Source: Rhea pennata (Eukaryota > Chordata > Aves > Rheiformes > Rheidae). Taken from it: a stretch of 64,000 bases of DNA. The notes beneath the pieces were generated by a model. That model was not told the origin of the DNA, did not search any database, and worked only from the letters and a program-made list of their open reading frames with translations. The stretch spans positions 38,219,333-38,283,332 of the forward strand of contig NC_084670.1 in the NCBI RefSeq assembly GCF_028389875.1. Reading direction: 5' to 3'. Both the position numbers and the translations under genes were made by a program. Shown in pieces: positions 22,140-33,640 of the stretch (its first letter is position 1; the number at the start of each line of letters is the position of its first letter).

Positions 22140-22560
22140 AAACTTAAGAAACGGAAGGTTTCAGCCAGCAGAAACCTCATCAAGTCTTACAAAGAGATGT
22201 GGCAGGTGCTGCACCTAGGAAAGAAAAACCCTGTGCATCAGGATAGTTTGGGACCTGACCAGCTGAGGAGTGGTTTCATCCAGAAGAAGGCCTGAGTGTT
22301 ACGAGGGATGCCCTAGGAGCCATTGGTGCATGCTCCCTCCCTCAGAATAAGGCCAAAAGCCTACGGGGCTGCATTAGGACAAGCATGGCCACCCAGACAA
22401 GGGGAATTATTATCCTCCTCAACTCAGCAGGAGTGTGACCCATTTTGGGGTTTTCAGGAGCTGTTCTTGGTAGTGGGAAGCAGCATGGAAGGGGAAAGAG
22501 CCACAAACTACAGCTTGGAAAGTCCAGACTGGACAGTAGGCTGAAAAATAGAATTTGAAA
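22140..22560 (+). mobile_element. Second CR1-like LINE fragment
   Basis: Restarts at an earlier point of the CR1 order: 'caggtgctgcacctaggaaag', 'accctgtgcatcaggatag', then a 'ggaattattatcctcctc' block. It is therefore a separate or rearranged CR1 piece, heavily degraded. Confidence 0.55.
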
Positions 22561-23758
22561 TATAGTGCTGTGGTGCAAAATGTCACCAGAGGAAGTCTGT
22601 GATCAGCCCATGCTTCTGTGTTTCCAGGAATAGCCAGCGAGGACAGAAAAACATCAGTAAGAGAGGGGAGAACCTGGAGTGAGAGCAAGGTGGGGAAGCA
22701 GGCTGGGAGTCTGCAGTCTCTAGGGACACAGGCACAGGTGTGGGACAGCACAGAATGGCTTGAGTTGGAAATGGCCAAGGGCCCTGGCAAGACTGAAGGG
22801 CCCTGACAGTACTGAGGTCTGTGTCTCCTTGGCTATGGCTGCTCTCTCTGCCACTGAGCCCCACCAGGAGACACCGGGGCCTTGTTGCCTCCCGGCACCC
22901 AGGGAGCCTAGGAGGAGTCATGCACTTGTCCTGCACTTGGTATGGCACACCCCCATCTGCACACTGCCCCCAGGAAGAGCCATGGGCAATGTCCGAGGGA
23001 AAGGATCTCCTTTCCCAGGGATTCGGTGTCCGGTGCCTATGCTTGGCCATTTTGCCTGATAAAACACATCAAGAGCTGGGAATCAGAGCTGTCTGCAAAT
23101 TTCCTTTGCCTGCCTGTAATCTGTGAGTACAATTTTCTGCTCTATTTAGCCTCTGGGGAGTCTTTGTGGATAACAGTCCTCAGTGGGACCCATTAACGCC
23201 TGAGAAAACTTGGGCTTCGCTTCTGACTTCTGCTGCTGGAATACTTTCTTCAGTCTCCTCTCAGGAGCTGAGGCTGGTGGACTCAGCACCACATGTACTG
23301 TGGGGCTCATTAAAATGCAAAATGCCCTGATGAAGCATCTCTCTCCCTATAATTTTCTTCAGGTACTGTAGGCTAATTGGAGAGGTGTCAAGAGTGCAGC
23401 TGAAAGATGGAGACTTCAATAATATACAGGAATTCCTACTTAAAAGGTTTCTTTTAGGATTATTATTTTGGAGCTTTCAGAAGAAGTGACAGCAACAGTC
23501 TCCTGTTGAGATCCATCCAGAGTGTCTCCTAGGGAAGTCAGGACATCTAGGAAAAGCAGTGTCCTGGAGGTCAGACCCTGGGAGGACAATCTTCCTCCCC
23601 ATGTCCCCAACATAGCCAGTGCTCTCCTCAGCCACATGGGACTGACATCAGTCTTGGTAAAAGCTAACCTTATTCCATTGTAGCCTGCAATTGAGTGTTA
23701 CAGCTCACAGGCCCCAATTCCCTCCTGCTTCACCTAGAAAACTAGCTGCAAATCGACA

Positions 23759-23792
<34 letters not shown>

Positions 23793-24540
23793 CAAAATCA
23801 TAAACAGAAGATAAAAAGATAAAAAGAAAATATGACAGAGTTTCATTAATATAATTACACTCCTCAACACTATACTAAGTGACCTTCAATGAGGTTCACT
23901 TTCCACAAGACAGCCTCGCTAGAGGATGGATAGGAAACCGTAGATACAAACAGAATTAACGACTTGGCTAAAGGGACAGATTAAGGAACAGGGAATAAGC
24001 CTTAAAATCCCTGAAGGGCAAATCAGCAGCTCAGTACCTTTATGAATCAAGAGTAAGAGGAGGAGGAAAAATGGAAAAAAAGGGAAACTTAAAATGTCCA
24101 GCTAGGGTGCTGTAAAGGTGATGACAGAAAATGTCAATTTAATTGGAGCATGTGGAAAAAGAATAGAGAGAAACACAGCTCCTACAGGTCCCGGGCCATG
24201 CTGTGGGCCGTGCTGCTCTTGGGCATTTAGGACCAGGCTGTGTTTCTGTACAAACATCTGGAAAAGCCTTGATGCCCTAGAGAAAAGAGATTTTTCCTGG
24301 TTACTCTGAGCCACTCCTGCAGAACTCAGGCACGTGGAGGGAAACCCATCCCACCCCCACAAAACCCACTGCTCTCCCCACACACCTTCCTGGACCCTCA
24401 CAGCAGCAGCACGAGAGGATACAGGGGCATGGTTGACATACAATAGACAAGGTGAAGAGCTAAGGGTGCAGGGCTGGGGCTCACAGCATCAGCTGGGCAG
24501 TGCCAAGGGCTCAACAAGCAACCCAAAGAAGTAAAGGAGT
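22561..24540. other. Inter-palindrome stretch, non-coding
   Basis: The boundary zone between the two palindromes. It holds the poly(T) tract at 23764-23792 and an A-rich part at 23793-24100. The longest open frames (22583-23050 and 24102-24443 on minus) have no recognisable domain. No gene is called. Confidence 0.45.
23764..23792 (-). repeat. Poly(T)29 tract, possible poly(A) tail of a minus-strand retrocopy
   Basis: 29 uninterrupted T on the plus strand, followed by A-rich sequence. Read on the minus strand it would be a poly(A) tail. No AATAAA (TTTATT on plus) lies within 60 bases downstream on the plus strand, and no gene-like body was recognised, so a simple homopolymer is equally likely. 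Confidence 0.5.
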
Positions 24541-24549
24541 CCTTCCTTT

Positions 24550-25390
24550 TGCAGTGACTTGGAAGACCCATCTCTGACAGTATTCAAGGGGGATGGAGCC
24601 TCCCTTCTGCAAGAGTCGCTCCAGGACAGTGCAAAACTAGGACAATCAGGAAGGCTGGGTGTGGGGACATTCTCAGACTCTAGCAGCTCCAGAGCTGGGA
24701 GCTGGTCACCGCACAAACACCTGAATGAGTCAAAAGGCAGGTCTGGAGGCACAGCACTGCCTTACAGGCTCTGCACCAGAGCCTGGAAAGCAGCACTGCA
24801 CTGCATGGGCATGTCCTCAGAAGCCCAGGTCAAAAATGTGGGGGATTCATGGAGGCTGTACCATCCCCCAGGAAAGGCAGGGTGCTCAGGGTTATGCAGG
24901 GTGCCAGGGGCTGTACCCATGGAGAAGCACTACCCCAAGCTGACGTGGAAAATCCCAAGGACCAACAGAGCTCCAGAGATGAGAACTGCTTTCCTCAGGT
25001 TCAGACAGAAGGAAAACTGGACAAAATTAATCGAAAGGGGGAACACTTCCTCCTGTTTACTACCTGGTCTGCCCCATGGCTTTGGAGACTGGCAAGGACC
25101 AGCATCCCAGGTAAAGCCCTCTGGATGGTGTGTATTAAGGGCACATTTGCTCTTTTGTGGCATCTCATCTCCATCTCAAGCACTGCAGACCAAGAAACCT
25201 TGCTGAGCATTTTTTAAAAAAATCTGTTTTGGTGCTTCAGGGAGGAAGACTATATCGTGCCCTATACTGTTCTACATCCTACTTCTATAAAGAGAGTATC
25301 CCTCAGTAGTTATCAGTTTTGATGCTCACCAAAGCGACCCACAGGGGAAAGCAGTTATGAAGGTCACTAAAAGCATGTCAGTGCCTGATC
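24550..25390 (-). repeat. Duplicated module, copy 2 (inverted relative to copy 1)
   Basis: Reverse complement of 8335-9180. It also pairs with 62380-63290 as the outermost part of palindrome 2. A plus-strand open frame of 215 codons (24559-25206) lies here. Related frames in the other copies are shifted or truncated, so no protein is claimed. Confidence 0.6.
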
Positions 25391-26335
25391 ACACTTTGTG
25401 CTGTCATGTGGATGCCATATGACTTTGATCCTGCCTTTGAAAGGTGTTCACCTCCAATCCAACTCCAAAACCCCAGCTTCCTGCACAGGTCTGCCCAGGG
25501 CAGAGACCTTTTTGTGCTGGGGCACAGTTGTGACCTCTCTAGTGCTTCATTTTAAATATTTCACAGTGTTTGGCACCTTCTGGAGATGTTCCTGAGGGAT
25601 TTATTAGAAATATTTGGAACTTAACTGGGTTGAGGAGAGGTGACTACTTTCCAGGACATGGATACAAAACCTCTCTTCTCTCTCCCCGGCTGTGCCATCT
25701 CCATGGGAATGACCTACTGAGCCCCAGGTGACACAAGCTGAGGTCACAGTGGGATGTGACACATCACAGGAAGGTCTCCCTGGTGACACAGTGATGTCCT
25801 CACTTCCCTGCGAGGCCCAGGTGCTGCTGGGCACTGCTCTCACCCTCCCCACTGCTGCCCTTAAGAGCTGCTTCATGGCAAGCAGCAGGGACAGGAGGCA
25901 GCGGGAACATGCAGGGACTGCTCACTAACAGGCAGAGGAGCAGGGACGTGTTGGAGAGGAGTTTTGGGTGACCAGACAGGAAGAGCATCCTTCCTCCCTG
26001 CATAGAGAGGTGAGCTGAGGGCAAGGGACCAAGCCAGATGGAGACCTCCTGCACTGACACTATCAGCTTAGACTCCAGCTGTTTATTCCCAAGTCTCCTA
26101 CGGCTCTGCACCAAGGGTAAGGGCTGCAGGGGCTCCTTCCTGACATGTCTCACAGAGACTGTTAACTGCAAAAAATGGCTGTGGGCCCTGATCTGTGCGG
26201 TGACTGGACAGTGTGGGGGATGCCACAAGAGCCCTGCCTGAGGGTACAGCCTGGTTCAGGGGAGAATGTGGCAGCCAGGACTGCTGGGTCCTGGGAATGG
26301 GGCTGCCCTGAGCCCCAAGGCTCCTGTGCTCCCGG
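25391..26335 (-). repeat. Part of the module missing from copy 1, shared with 55960-56530 and 61690-62340
   Basis: The block around 25800-26060 ('ccaggtgctgctgggcactg', 'gaggagttttgggtgacc', 'aagggaccaagccagatgg') recurs at 56050-56290 in the same direction and at 61930-62170 inverted. No conserved frame is seen. Confidence 0.5.
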
Positions 26336-26640
26336 GGCTCCTCAGCCCTGTGGAGTGACCCTGAGGGCAGCAGCATGCTGCCTGTGGGCTCCAGCAGCCC
26401 AGCCATGCCCAGAGCCCCCACACCAGCACCAGGGCTGGAACCAGCACAGGCCCCAGGGCTGCCCCGCACGCCCGGCACGGCCCCAGGGCACATGGCAGCG
26501 AGGAGGCCCGCGGGGCACCTGCGGCAGAGCCCAGCCCTGCGGGGCAGTGGCCGAGCCCCGGGGCCCCGCTGTGCCCTCCCTGCTGCCCACAAGATGGCGA
26601 AGTCCCGTGGGGGGAGGGGAGGGGCGGGGCTGCCGCGGGG
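26336..26640 (-). repeat. GC-rich module, copy 2 of 3 (inverted)
   Basis: Reverse complement of 7960-8330 and of 60725-61065. It carries the 'cacaagatgg' box at about 26587 and ends in a G-rich tract. Confidence 0.6.
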
Positions 26641-26840
26641 TCACACGGGGGGGGGGGGGGAGCAGCGTTGCCATGGCAGCACCCTGGGGCTGCAAGGGCA
26701 GGGGGCGGGGATTGCTCTGACTGATGGCTCTGACAGCCAATCGGAGCGCAGCCTGTGGCTCAGCCCTGCGGAAGGAGCCAGACGCCTGCGCTGTGGGGCT
26801 GCTTCTCCCTCTGCCCGGGACATGAGGCCCTGCTGCCTTC
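26560..26840 (+). promoter_or_regulatory. CpG-rich, promoter-like segment
   Basis: Within 300 bases there are an 'acaagatggcgaag' box (YY1-like), GC boxes (gggaggggcggggc at about 26615 and gggggcgggga near 26702), a run of 14 G at 26647-26660, and a 'cagccaatcggagcg' CCAAT/Y-box motif at about 26734. This combination is typical of TATA-less CpG-island promoters. The part right of 26640 is absent from the mirrored arm near 60690. No downstream gene was recognised, so it could be the relic of a lost gene or drive a non-coding transcript. Confidence 0.4.
26647..26660 (+). repeat. G14 homopolymer
   Basis: Fourteen consecutive G inside the CpG-rich segment. It could form a G-quadruplex and is a likely site of sequencing or assembly error. 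Confidence 0.9.
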
Positions 26841-29269
26841 AGCCCTGTGGTTGCTGCTGCTGTGCGATGCTGCTGTCAGGAAATTCTCCCCAGAATCACT
26901 TGCAGGCCTTTCCCCAGATCCTGTGACAGCACATGGCTGTGGTGGTGACTGTGATCTCTTTGTGAGTCCCTGATAGGCCAGCGTCAGCCTCAGGGCTATA
27001 AACGCAGGCCTGGAGTCTGACTTGGGGCTTCTTCCTCAGGACAGGCTTGCACCCCTGCACCAGTCTCTGAGGAAGTCCAGCCACAATTTTTATACTTCTA
27101 AATGAATTAAGAGCAGGTGTGAGCAGTGAGAATGGTAATGTCTGATTTCCAGTGTCTGTGTGCTGCAGAAAACTCTGCCCCATCAAAACACCAGGGGGCT
27201 GCTGAGCTTTTTCTCCAAGATGTGGATGATATCTCTGAGGGTTGATGTGTCCTGAGGGTCCCCTAGCTGCAGCCATGGCTGGTCGTGTGCCCTGTGTCCC
27301 TGATGTACAGCTGCATGTTGGGTGGCAGCCCTCTGTGAGGTGAGGAGCAGGCGTGTGGTGTGTCAGAGTGGTGGGGTACCTTGTGATGGGGACAGATGAT
27401 ACCCTGGTGTCTTGGTGCTCATCACAGGAGGAGGTGTCTGGAGAGAGCAGTGCTGTGTGTGGGGGAGTGCTGCTAAGCTGGGGAGATGAGGAGCCCTGCA
27501 AGATTAGGAGATGACTGAGCTCTCAGGGCCCAGGCTGCCCAGTGCTGTGAACCAGAGATGCTGGCAGTCTGCTGCCTTCTGCCAGCTGAGGTTCAGCCTT
27601 GTGTTTCCTCAGCTCTTGCCAGGATGTGCAGGCAGGATGCTGCCTAAAGGGCAGGGAGTGTTTCTGCTTGCTCTGAAGTGTGAACCAAGGCTGCTTTTTC
27701 CCTTTCTGCTCGCTTGCTTTTCTTCATGAGAGCTTTCCCTTGCAGCAGTGTTTGCTGAGAGAGGAAAGGGCCATGTGTGTTGCTCATTGCTGGCTGGGCG
27801 TTAGTGTACTGGAAGCTCCTTGGAGGAGTGAAAGCTTTGCAGAGAGAGGGTCTTTGTATGCGGGTAAATATGTTCCTAGGAGATGAACTGAACGGAGCTT
27901 TTCCCTTGCTGTGCCAGATCTCCCTAGACAAGGAGTCCCTTTGAGTAGGCGAGCCAAGCAAGAGTGCCCTGCGAGGGCTGCACCTCTCCTCCTCCCAGCT
28001 GCAGTCTCTGAATTCTCCCATCATCCTGCTGTCTGTGCTGCAGCAGGGACACAAGAGAACAGCCCACGTGCAGGAATGAGTATGCTAGGTGTGGTGGTGT
28101 TAGGTGCTGCCACTGCTGACATGGGCAAGGCGCTGTGTTTTCTCCTGAGGCTTGGATGGGTGTGAGGAGCCCCACTTAGCTCTAGATGCATTGCTACAAG
28201 TTCCTGGAGCCAAGGGAGTGGTGGTGAGCACAGCTGTCGTCCAAGGAAGCTGCCATCTTTTGGTCAGGCACTGAGGACCTTGTGTGCTTGAAGCCCTTGA
28301 CCCTTGGTGTTTTCTGCCTGAGCACTTTTAGAGTTGCCCCTCCCTTTTTGAGGGGAGAGTCCCAGAGCTTTTGCAGTGTAACCACTCTTGTTTTCGATCT
28401 CGTCCCTGCTGAGGCCTGAGGGGATAGTCTCCCTGCAGTGCTGAGAAGTCAGGGTGCCCATGAGGGGAGCCCTGAGGGTCAAATACTTTGTAAGAGAGGA
28501 AAGAGAAATGGTCCTTCCTCCAGCCTGCCCCCTCGTGCTGGTTTAGGGGACAGCGTCTTCCACCAAAAATGGGTAAAAGCAAGCTTGGCTCTCCCACACC
28601 TGTGAGGCATGTCAGGAGGCAGTGTGTCACAGCACAGTGGGTGCCCTGTGGTGGGGATGGGGCCCCAGTGTGTTGGTGCTGCGTGCAGGAGGAAGTGTCT
28701 GGAGGGAGCAGTGCTATGGGAGCCCTGCCAGGCTGGGAGAAAGGAGCACTGCAAGGTGAGGACCTGACTGCACTCCCAGGGACCAGTGTGCCATCACAGT
28801 GTCCTTCTTGGGGATGTGGTGTGGGGATTGTTGGTGACCATGTTCCCTCCTTGGAGCATACCCGTGTGATCCAGAGGTGCTCACTGTTTGCTGATGCCTT
28901 AATGACTTTCCGTTGAATCCGGATACTCATTGCATCTTCCCATTGGAGGCACTAAGCCAATTCGAGTCCTTCAGAGAGATGGGGAGTTACTCAAATGAGT
29001 CAGAGCCATTTCTCCTCTTTGTGGCTGCCCAGACCCTTACAGATAGCGGGGTGCCAACTCACAGGTAGTCGGGCCTCTTGGAGTGATGGGTGGCTTTGAG
29101 GTACCTGTCTTTGGTCAGCACTCAAGGTGGCAGCTCCAAAGCCACTGGTCCCTTGGGAATGCAGTCCTAAAATAGCAGATGTATTGAGCCTGCAATGGTG
29201 GAGGACCTGTGGAGGTGGGGGTCCAGCAGCCTGATCAAGGCATGGCCCAGAGGGTGAGGATGATCCAGT

Positions 29270-29500
29270 CCTTGTCCCGTCAAGTTCTGAATATCTCCAA
29301 GGATGGAGATTCACAATCTCTCTGGGCCTTCTCTTGCCTGGGCTGAACATACCCAGCTCTTCCAGCCTCTCCTTATCTGCCCCATGCTTCAGCCCCTGAC
29401 CGTTTTGGTGTCCTTGTGCTGGACTTCCTCCTGTGTGTCAGTGCCTTTCTGGAACTGGGAAGCTCAGACAAGACCAAGCATCCAAAAAAGGGTCTTAGTT
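29270..29500 (-). mobile_element. CR1 LINE 3' fragment with internal deletion (left arm copy)
   Basis: Reverse-complement CR1 landmarks on plus: 'gaatatctccaaggatggag', 'gggctgaacatacccagctc', 'ttccagcctctccttat', 'tgtccttgtgctggacttcc', 'tctggaactgggaagctcag'. It is mirrored at 58335-58570, so it predates palindrome 2. Confidence 0.8.
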
Positions 29501-31239
29501 TTGCCCAAACCAGGAGTGCAGAGTCTCCAAGGACCCGACTGTCTGTGCTCTGATGATTCTTCAGTTCAATACAGAGGGGAGACATTTGCCCTGGGCTGCT
29601 GTGACTATGTAAGGCCAGCAGAACTGACGATAACCCTCCAATTCTTTCTTTTTAGGTTGCTCCACTCATGTAGGCTCCAAGTGCAGTTCTAGTGCCCGCA
29701 TGGCTGGAGGGAGGATGCCAGGGTGCATCGCTGTAGCTGTCAACATCTTTGCCAAGATCATGACCCTCTGAAAGCAGCTGCAAGTGAGTGAGGTGAGGCT
29801 ACATATGGATGTGAAGGCTCCCCTCAATGCACTTGGCTGCCATGGGTGACAGGGTGTGAGTTCACCTCCTGGTACCTCTGCTCTCCTTCTGCTTCCTCAC
29901 GTCACAAATGCTATTACTACTGGCCTGCTCAGCGAATGCTATTGTGCCCCCTCCTTTCCTATGGGGCCTATAAAATGATCAGTAAGATGAATTAAAGACT
30001 CTTCTCATGAAGTGCAGCATGTCTTGAAGGCCTGTGTCTAAGTGCCTGAAAGCCTCCTGTGTGTGAGCTGAGGAAGTCTCACAGTGCTTTGACTTCTCAC
30101 CCTGCAAGGGATGAAGATGTGCCCAGTGCCAGGCAGCACATGGCACTAAGGCATCAGCCAGTGCCCCACAAACCCAGGTATAGAGGCAAATCTCCTGCTC
30201 CAGAGGCTGTGACCCCAGGGCAGCTGGCATTTCAGCAGAGCTCCAGTCTGGGGCGGTCTCCTTGCTGGGGTCTGAGTTCAAAGACTCTGCATCCTTTCTC
30301 CCTTCACAGAGCCTCCCTGTCCAACTAAAGAAAGGAAAGGGACAGAGGTTGCCTTGGGCTCAGGAGACCTGCAGGACCTCCAAGCATTTCTGAATTGTGT
30401 CTGTAACTTCAGCATTACAAAACGAATCCCCTAACCATTGTTCTCAGGTGGAGGTTCATGGCATGGTGGGGTCCAGGGACGAGGCAGCAGTCTGCTGTGC
30501 CCACAGGGAGCAGCCTCCTTCCCTCTGAAAGCAGCAGCATTGCCCAAGGAGCCAGCTGTGGCCCTGGTCTTGTGCTCAGGTTTTTCCACATGCCTTGTGA
30601 GCCCAGAGAGCCTTGGCCACCTTCTGGTGTCACCACAAGAGCTTTCGTGTGTGTCTGGGCTGAGGAGCCAGGGGAAGGCAGTGAGCAGAGCAGTGCCTGG
30701 GGAGTGTGTAAGTGGCGAGTTTCCTGCATCCTGAAGGAAAGGCTCTGGGGATTTGTCCTGCTCATGGCTTTGGTGTGGTGATCCAAAGAGCTGTGCAGAC
30801 AGGCAGACTCATTGCTGTTTCTGACAGATGACCAGTTGTCTTTAAGTTCCTGTTGATTTTTCCTGCCTTGAGGACACACCCTGGGAAACTGCTAGTCCCC
30901 TGCTGCTGAATAGACCTGTCCCATGGCTCTTGTGCCTGGAGAGAGTTTGTTGCTGGCAGCTCATGGCAGCTGCTCTGTTCCCCCTCTCCTGCTCTCTCCA
31001 AAGAGAGGGAGAGGAAGCAACAGCCATATGGCTGCAGGTAGTGGAAAGCCTCACTTGTCTCCCATGGGAGCAACCACTGAGCTACTCTAGTGGTGAGTGA
31101 CATGCCACCTAAGACACACAGCTGTAAGCAGTGGGTTCCCAAGGGAGCTGTGAGCACAGATGTCCCCCAGTTATTTCTGAAGTACAAATAAAGAGTTTAA
31201 GGCATAGAGTCACATTTGGCCGTTCCAGCATGTCCAGCT

Positions 31240-32425
31240 CCCCTGAATACCTCATACGCCAGCAGAAGGTGGCAGGCCATGAAAGCTGCCAGGCCGAACA
31301 TGGCTGGGATGCTGAGAGTGACTTTTCTTCCCCTGGTGTGCCTGATAGGTCAGTTAAAGGCACATGTATGATATGTGTGCCTGTAAAGTCACTCGGGACT
31401 ATGTTAATGACAGGTCAGTAGAAGGATGCTTGGATGCTGCTTGTGAGGTCACTTTGTTCTCTGGGGATGATCGACCATCAGCAGGCTCTTGGTTGGTGCA
31501 GGTTCCTGTGCTGTCACCTCTGTGTGTTCTCCAAATAAGCAGGAAACTGATTAATGGCTTCAGTGTGGACTTTGAGGTCCTTCCTGCCTGAGTACCTGAT
31601 AGGTCAGCAGCAGGCTCGTGGGGAGGATGGGTGCTTGTGAGGTTCCTTTATCCTCAGAACATGGTAAGTGAGCTGCAGGCACCTGGCCTGGATGCTGACT
31701 GTGAGGTGACTTCTGCCTCAGCACCTCATAGGCCAGGAGGAGGCACCTACCTGCTGTTTGTGCAGATTGTGAGGTGCTTCTGCCTCAGTCCGTGACTGGC
31801 CAGCAGCAGGCAGATGGCTTCGAGACCAAGTGTGAGCTCAGTGGTGCCTCGGTGTGGGATAGGCCAGTAGCAGGCACACTGCTGCTGCTGACATTTTGTT
31901 AGGTCAATGGTGACTCAGTAGCTGATAGGGCAACTGCAGGGACACAGTTTCAGGGCTTAATGTGAGGCCCCTTTTCAATCCATACCTGGAAGGCCAGCAT
32001 CAGGCACATTACTGCTGGCTGTCTCAGTGAGGATGTTGTGCCTGAGAACCTGAGAGAGCAGCCACGTGCACGTGGCTTTGGTGATGATGCTGAGGTCATT
32101 GTGTCTCAAGACGTGCTAGACCAGGAGCTGGCACCTTGCTGCTGTTTGTTCTTGTGGGGTCCTTTCTGCCTCAGCCCCTTGCTGGCCAGCACAGGCATAT
32201 TGGTGCGGTTAACGCTCGTAATGCCACTTCTGCCTCAGTCCGTGATGGGCCAGGAGCGGTCACATGGCTTTGATGCAGGTGGTGAGGTCACTTGTGCCTG
32301 TGGCCCTGGTAGGTCAGTGCCAGGCCCATGGCTGCTGTTTGTGCTTGTGAGGTCACTTCGACCTCGGTACCTGCTAGGCCAGCAGGAGGCACATGGCTGT
32401 GACGCACCAATGGAGGGACATTCAG
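31240..32425 (+). repeat. Degenerate tandem repeat, period about 65 bp, left arm array
   Basis: Repeated units of the form 'acctgataggccagcag..aggcacatggct..tgctgtttgtgaggtcacttctgcctcagt'. Spacing was measured in the related arrays as 64-67 bp. The same family forms arrays at 48930-49690 and 54640-55360 in the opposite orientation. The units at 32010-32425 have no counterpart in the right arm. Each unit contains AGGTCA-like hexamers (in 'gaggtcac' and 'taggtcag'). An apparent 156-codon frame at 32038-32508 is a by-product of the repeat. Confidence 0.8.
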
Positions 32426-32438
32426 GAGTCTTTAAGAT

Positions 32439-33640
32439 TGCAGGATTAGTAACGCTGAGCTTGAGAGAAATTGTGTGTCAAGTACAGGAGTTTATTAGAG
32501 ATAAGTGATTCCTATGCATATGACAGACGTTACACTCCAGTGACAGTTTTCCCCATGATCTCATCATGCTCAAGCTGTGCTGGGATGATTCATGTCCTCC
32601 CTGACAGCTGGCCTCAGGGTTCTCCCCACTGATGGGCGGGTTGTCAGGTCAGCAGGCTAGCTGGCAGCGAGTCTGAGTCCACACAGCGGTACGTGGCTTA
32701 CTCTTTTATCCTTTTCGGGCTTAATTCGTTATTCAGTCAAACACCACCAGACCACCCTTATGCCACAGTTATATGGCCACAGTCAATAACAACAGGCACA
32801 GGAAGCGATAACCCGGTGATCAGTCGACTACAGTACACATGTTCAACAGACATCAGTATGCAGTTGATAACAACAGTACGTACATGAACAGGTCATTCAG
32901 TGGAGAAGTCCGTGGTATCTAGGTGACTACCCTGTGAATCTGTGGTGTCACTTCCCCTTTGCTGACTAGGTTTGTTCAGCAATCATGGGGTCATTTGAGG
33001 ATGTGCCACTAGGCTGCAGCAACCCCATAGCGTGGTGGCTCTGGCCGTGGTGCACCTGGGGCTCCTAAACTCTTGGGGAGCATCACAGAGCAAAGCCCCT
33101 TCTATGCGCTGCACCATCCTGAGTTCCATGCTTGCCTCTGCGGCACCTATCACACCCACCACATCGCCCATGTGGGTCTGCCCCCTAAATCCTGACCCAT
33201 CAGCTCTCATCATGCATCCCAAGGCAGAGCTCCATGCATTCCCACAGCTCTGTCACATAAAGGGCAACTTCCCTTCCTGTTCCAGACCTATGGCCCTTTC
33301 AGTAGCAGACCCCCAGGATCTGCGGTTTCTCCAGTAGCCGGTTTGGACCACCTTGTCCCTCCAGTAGCAAACTCACAGTCCCTCTGGGCTCTCCAGTATC
33401 CAGCCCAGACTTAAGGCCTCTCTGGTAGCCTGCTCCCAAACCTCTTTTCCTACTTGCTAGCTAGTCTGGCTTGATGTGTGCTGGCAGTTACATGTGCTGA
33501 CATGCCCACATAAACGTACACACTCCAGTCTCTCCAGCTGCTGGCATCCTAGGCATGTGGGCCCCTAGGATGTGTAGTTCCCCTTCCGGTGTCTGGCCCC
33601 GAGACCTCCTCTCTCACACACACACACACACAGAACAGAG
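32439..33640 (-). mobile_element. Solo LTR-like element, antisense, left arm only
   Basis: On the minus strand the sequence reads ...ctctaataaactcctgtacttgacacac... and ends ...gttactaatcctgca at 32439, which looks like an AATAAA-R-U5 end with terminal CA. The block has no counterpart in the right arm (gap between about 54590 and 54600), so it inserted after palindrome formation. The other end is uncertain. One possibility is the CA near 33636, next to an AC run (33618-33632), where flanking 'aagat' and 'gagat' could be an imperfect 5-bp target duplication. No retroviral coding remnant is seen. It holds no gene; the open frames here are random. Confidence 0.5.

Noticed and set aside
24559..25206. 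215-codon frame
   Set aside because: The repeated module keeps only parts of this frame, and breaks fall at different places in each copy.
32038..32508. 156-codon frame as a gene
   Set aside because: It lies in the 65-bp minisatellite and has no counterpart in the other arrays.
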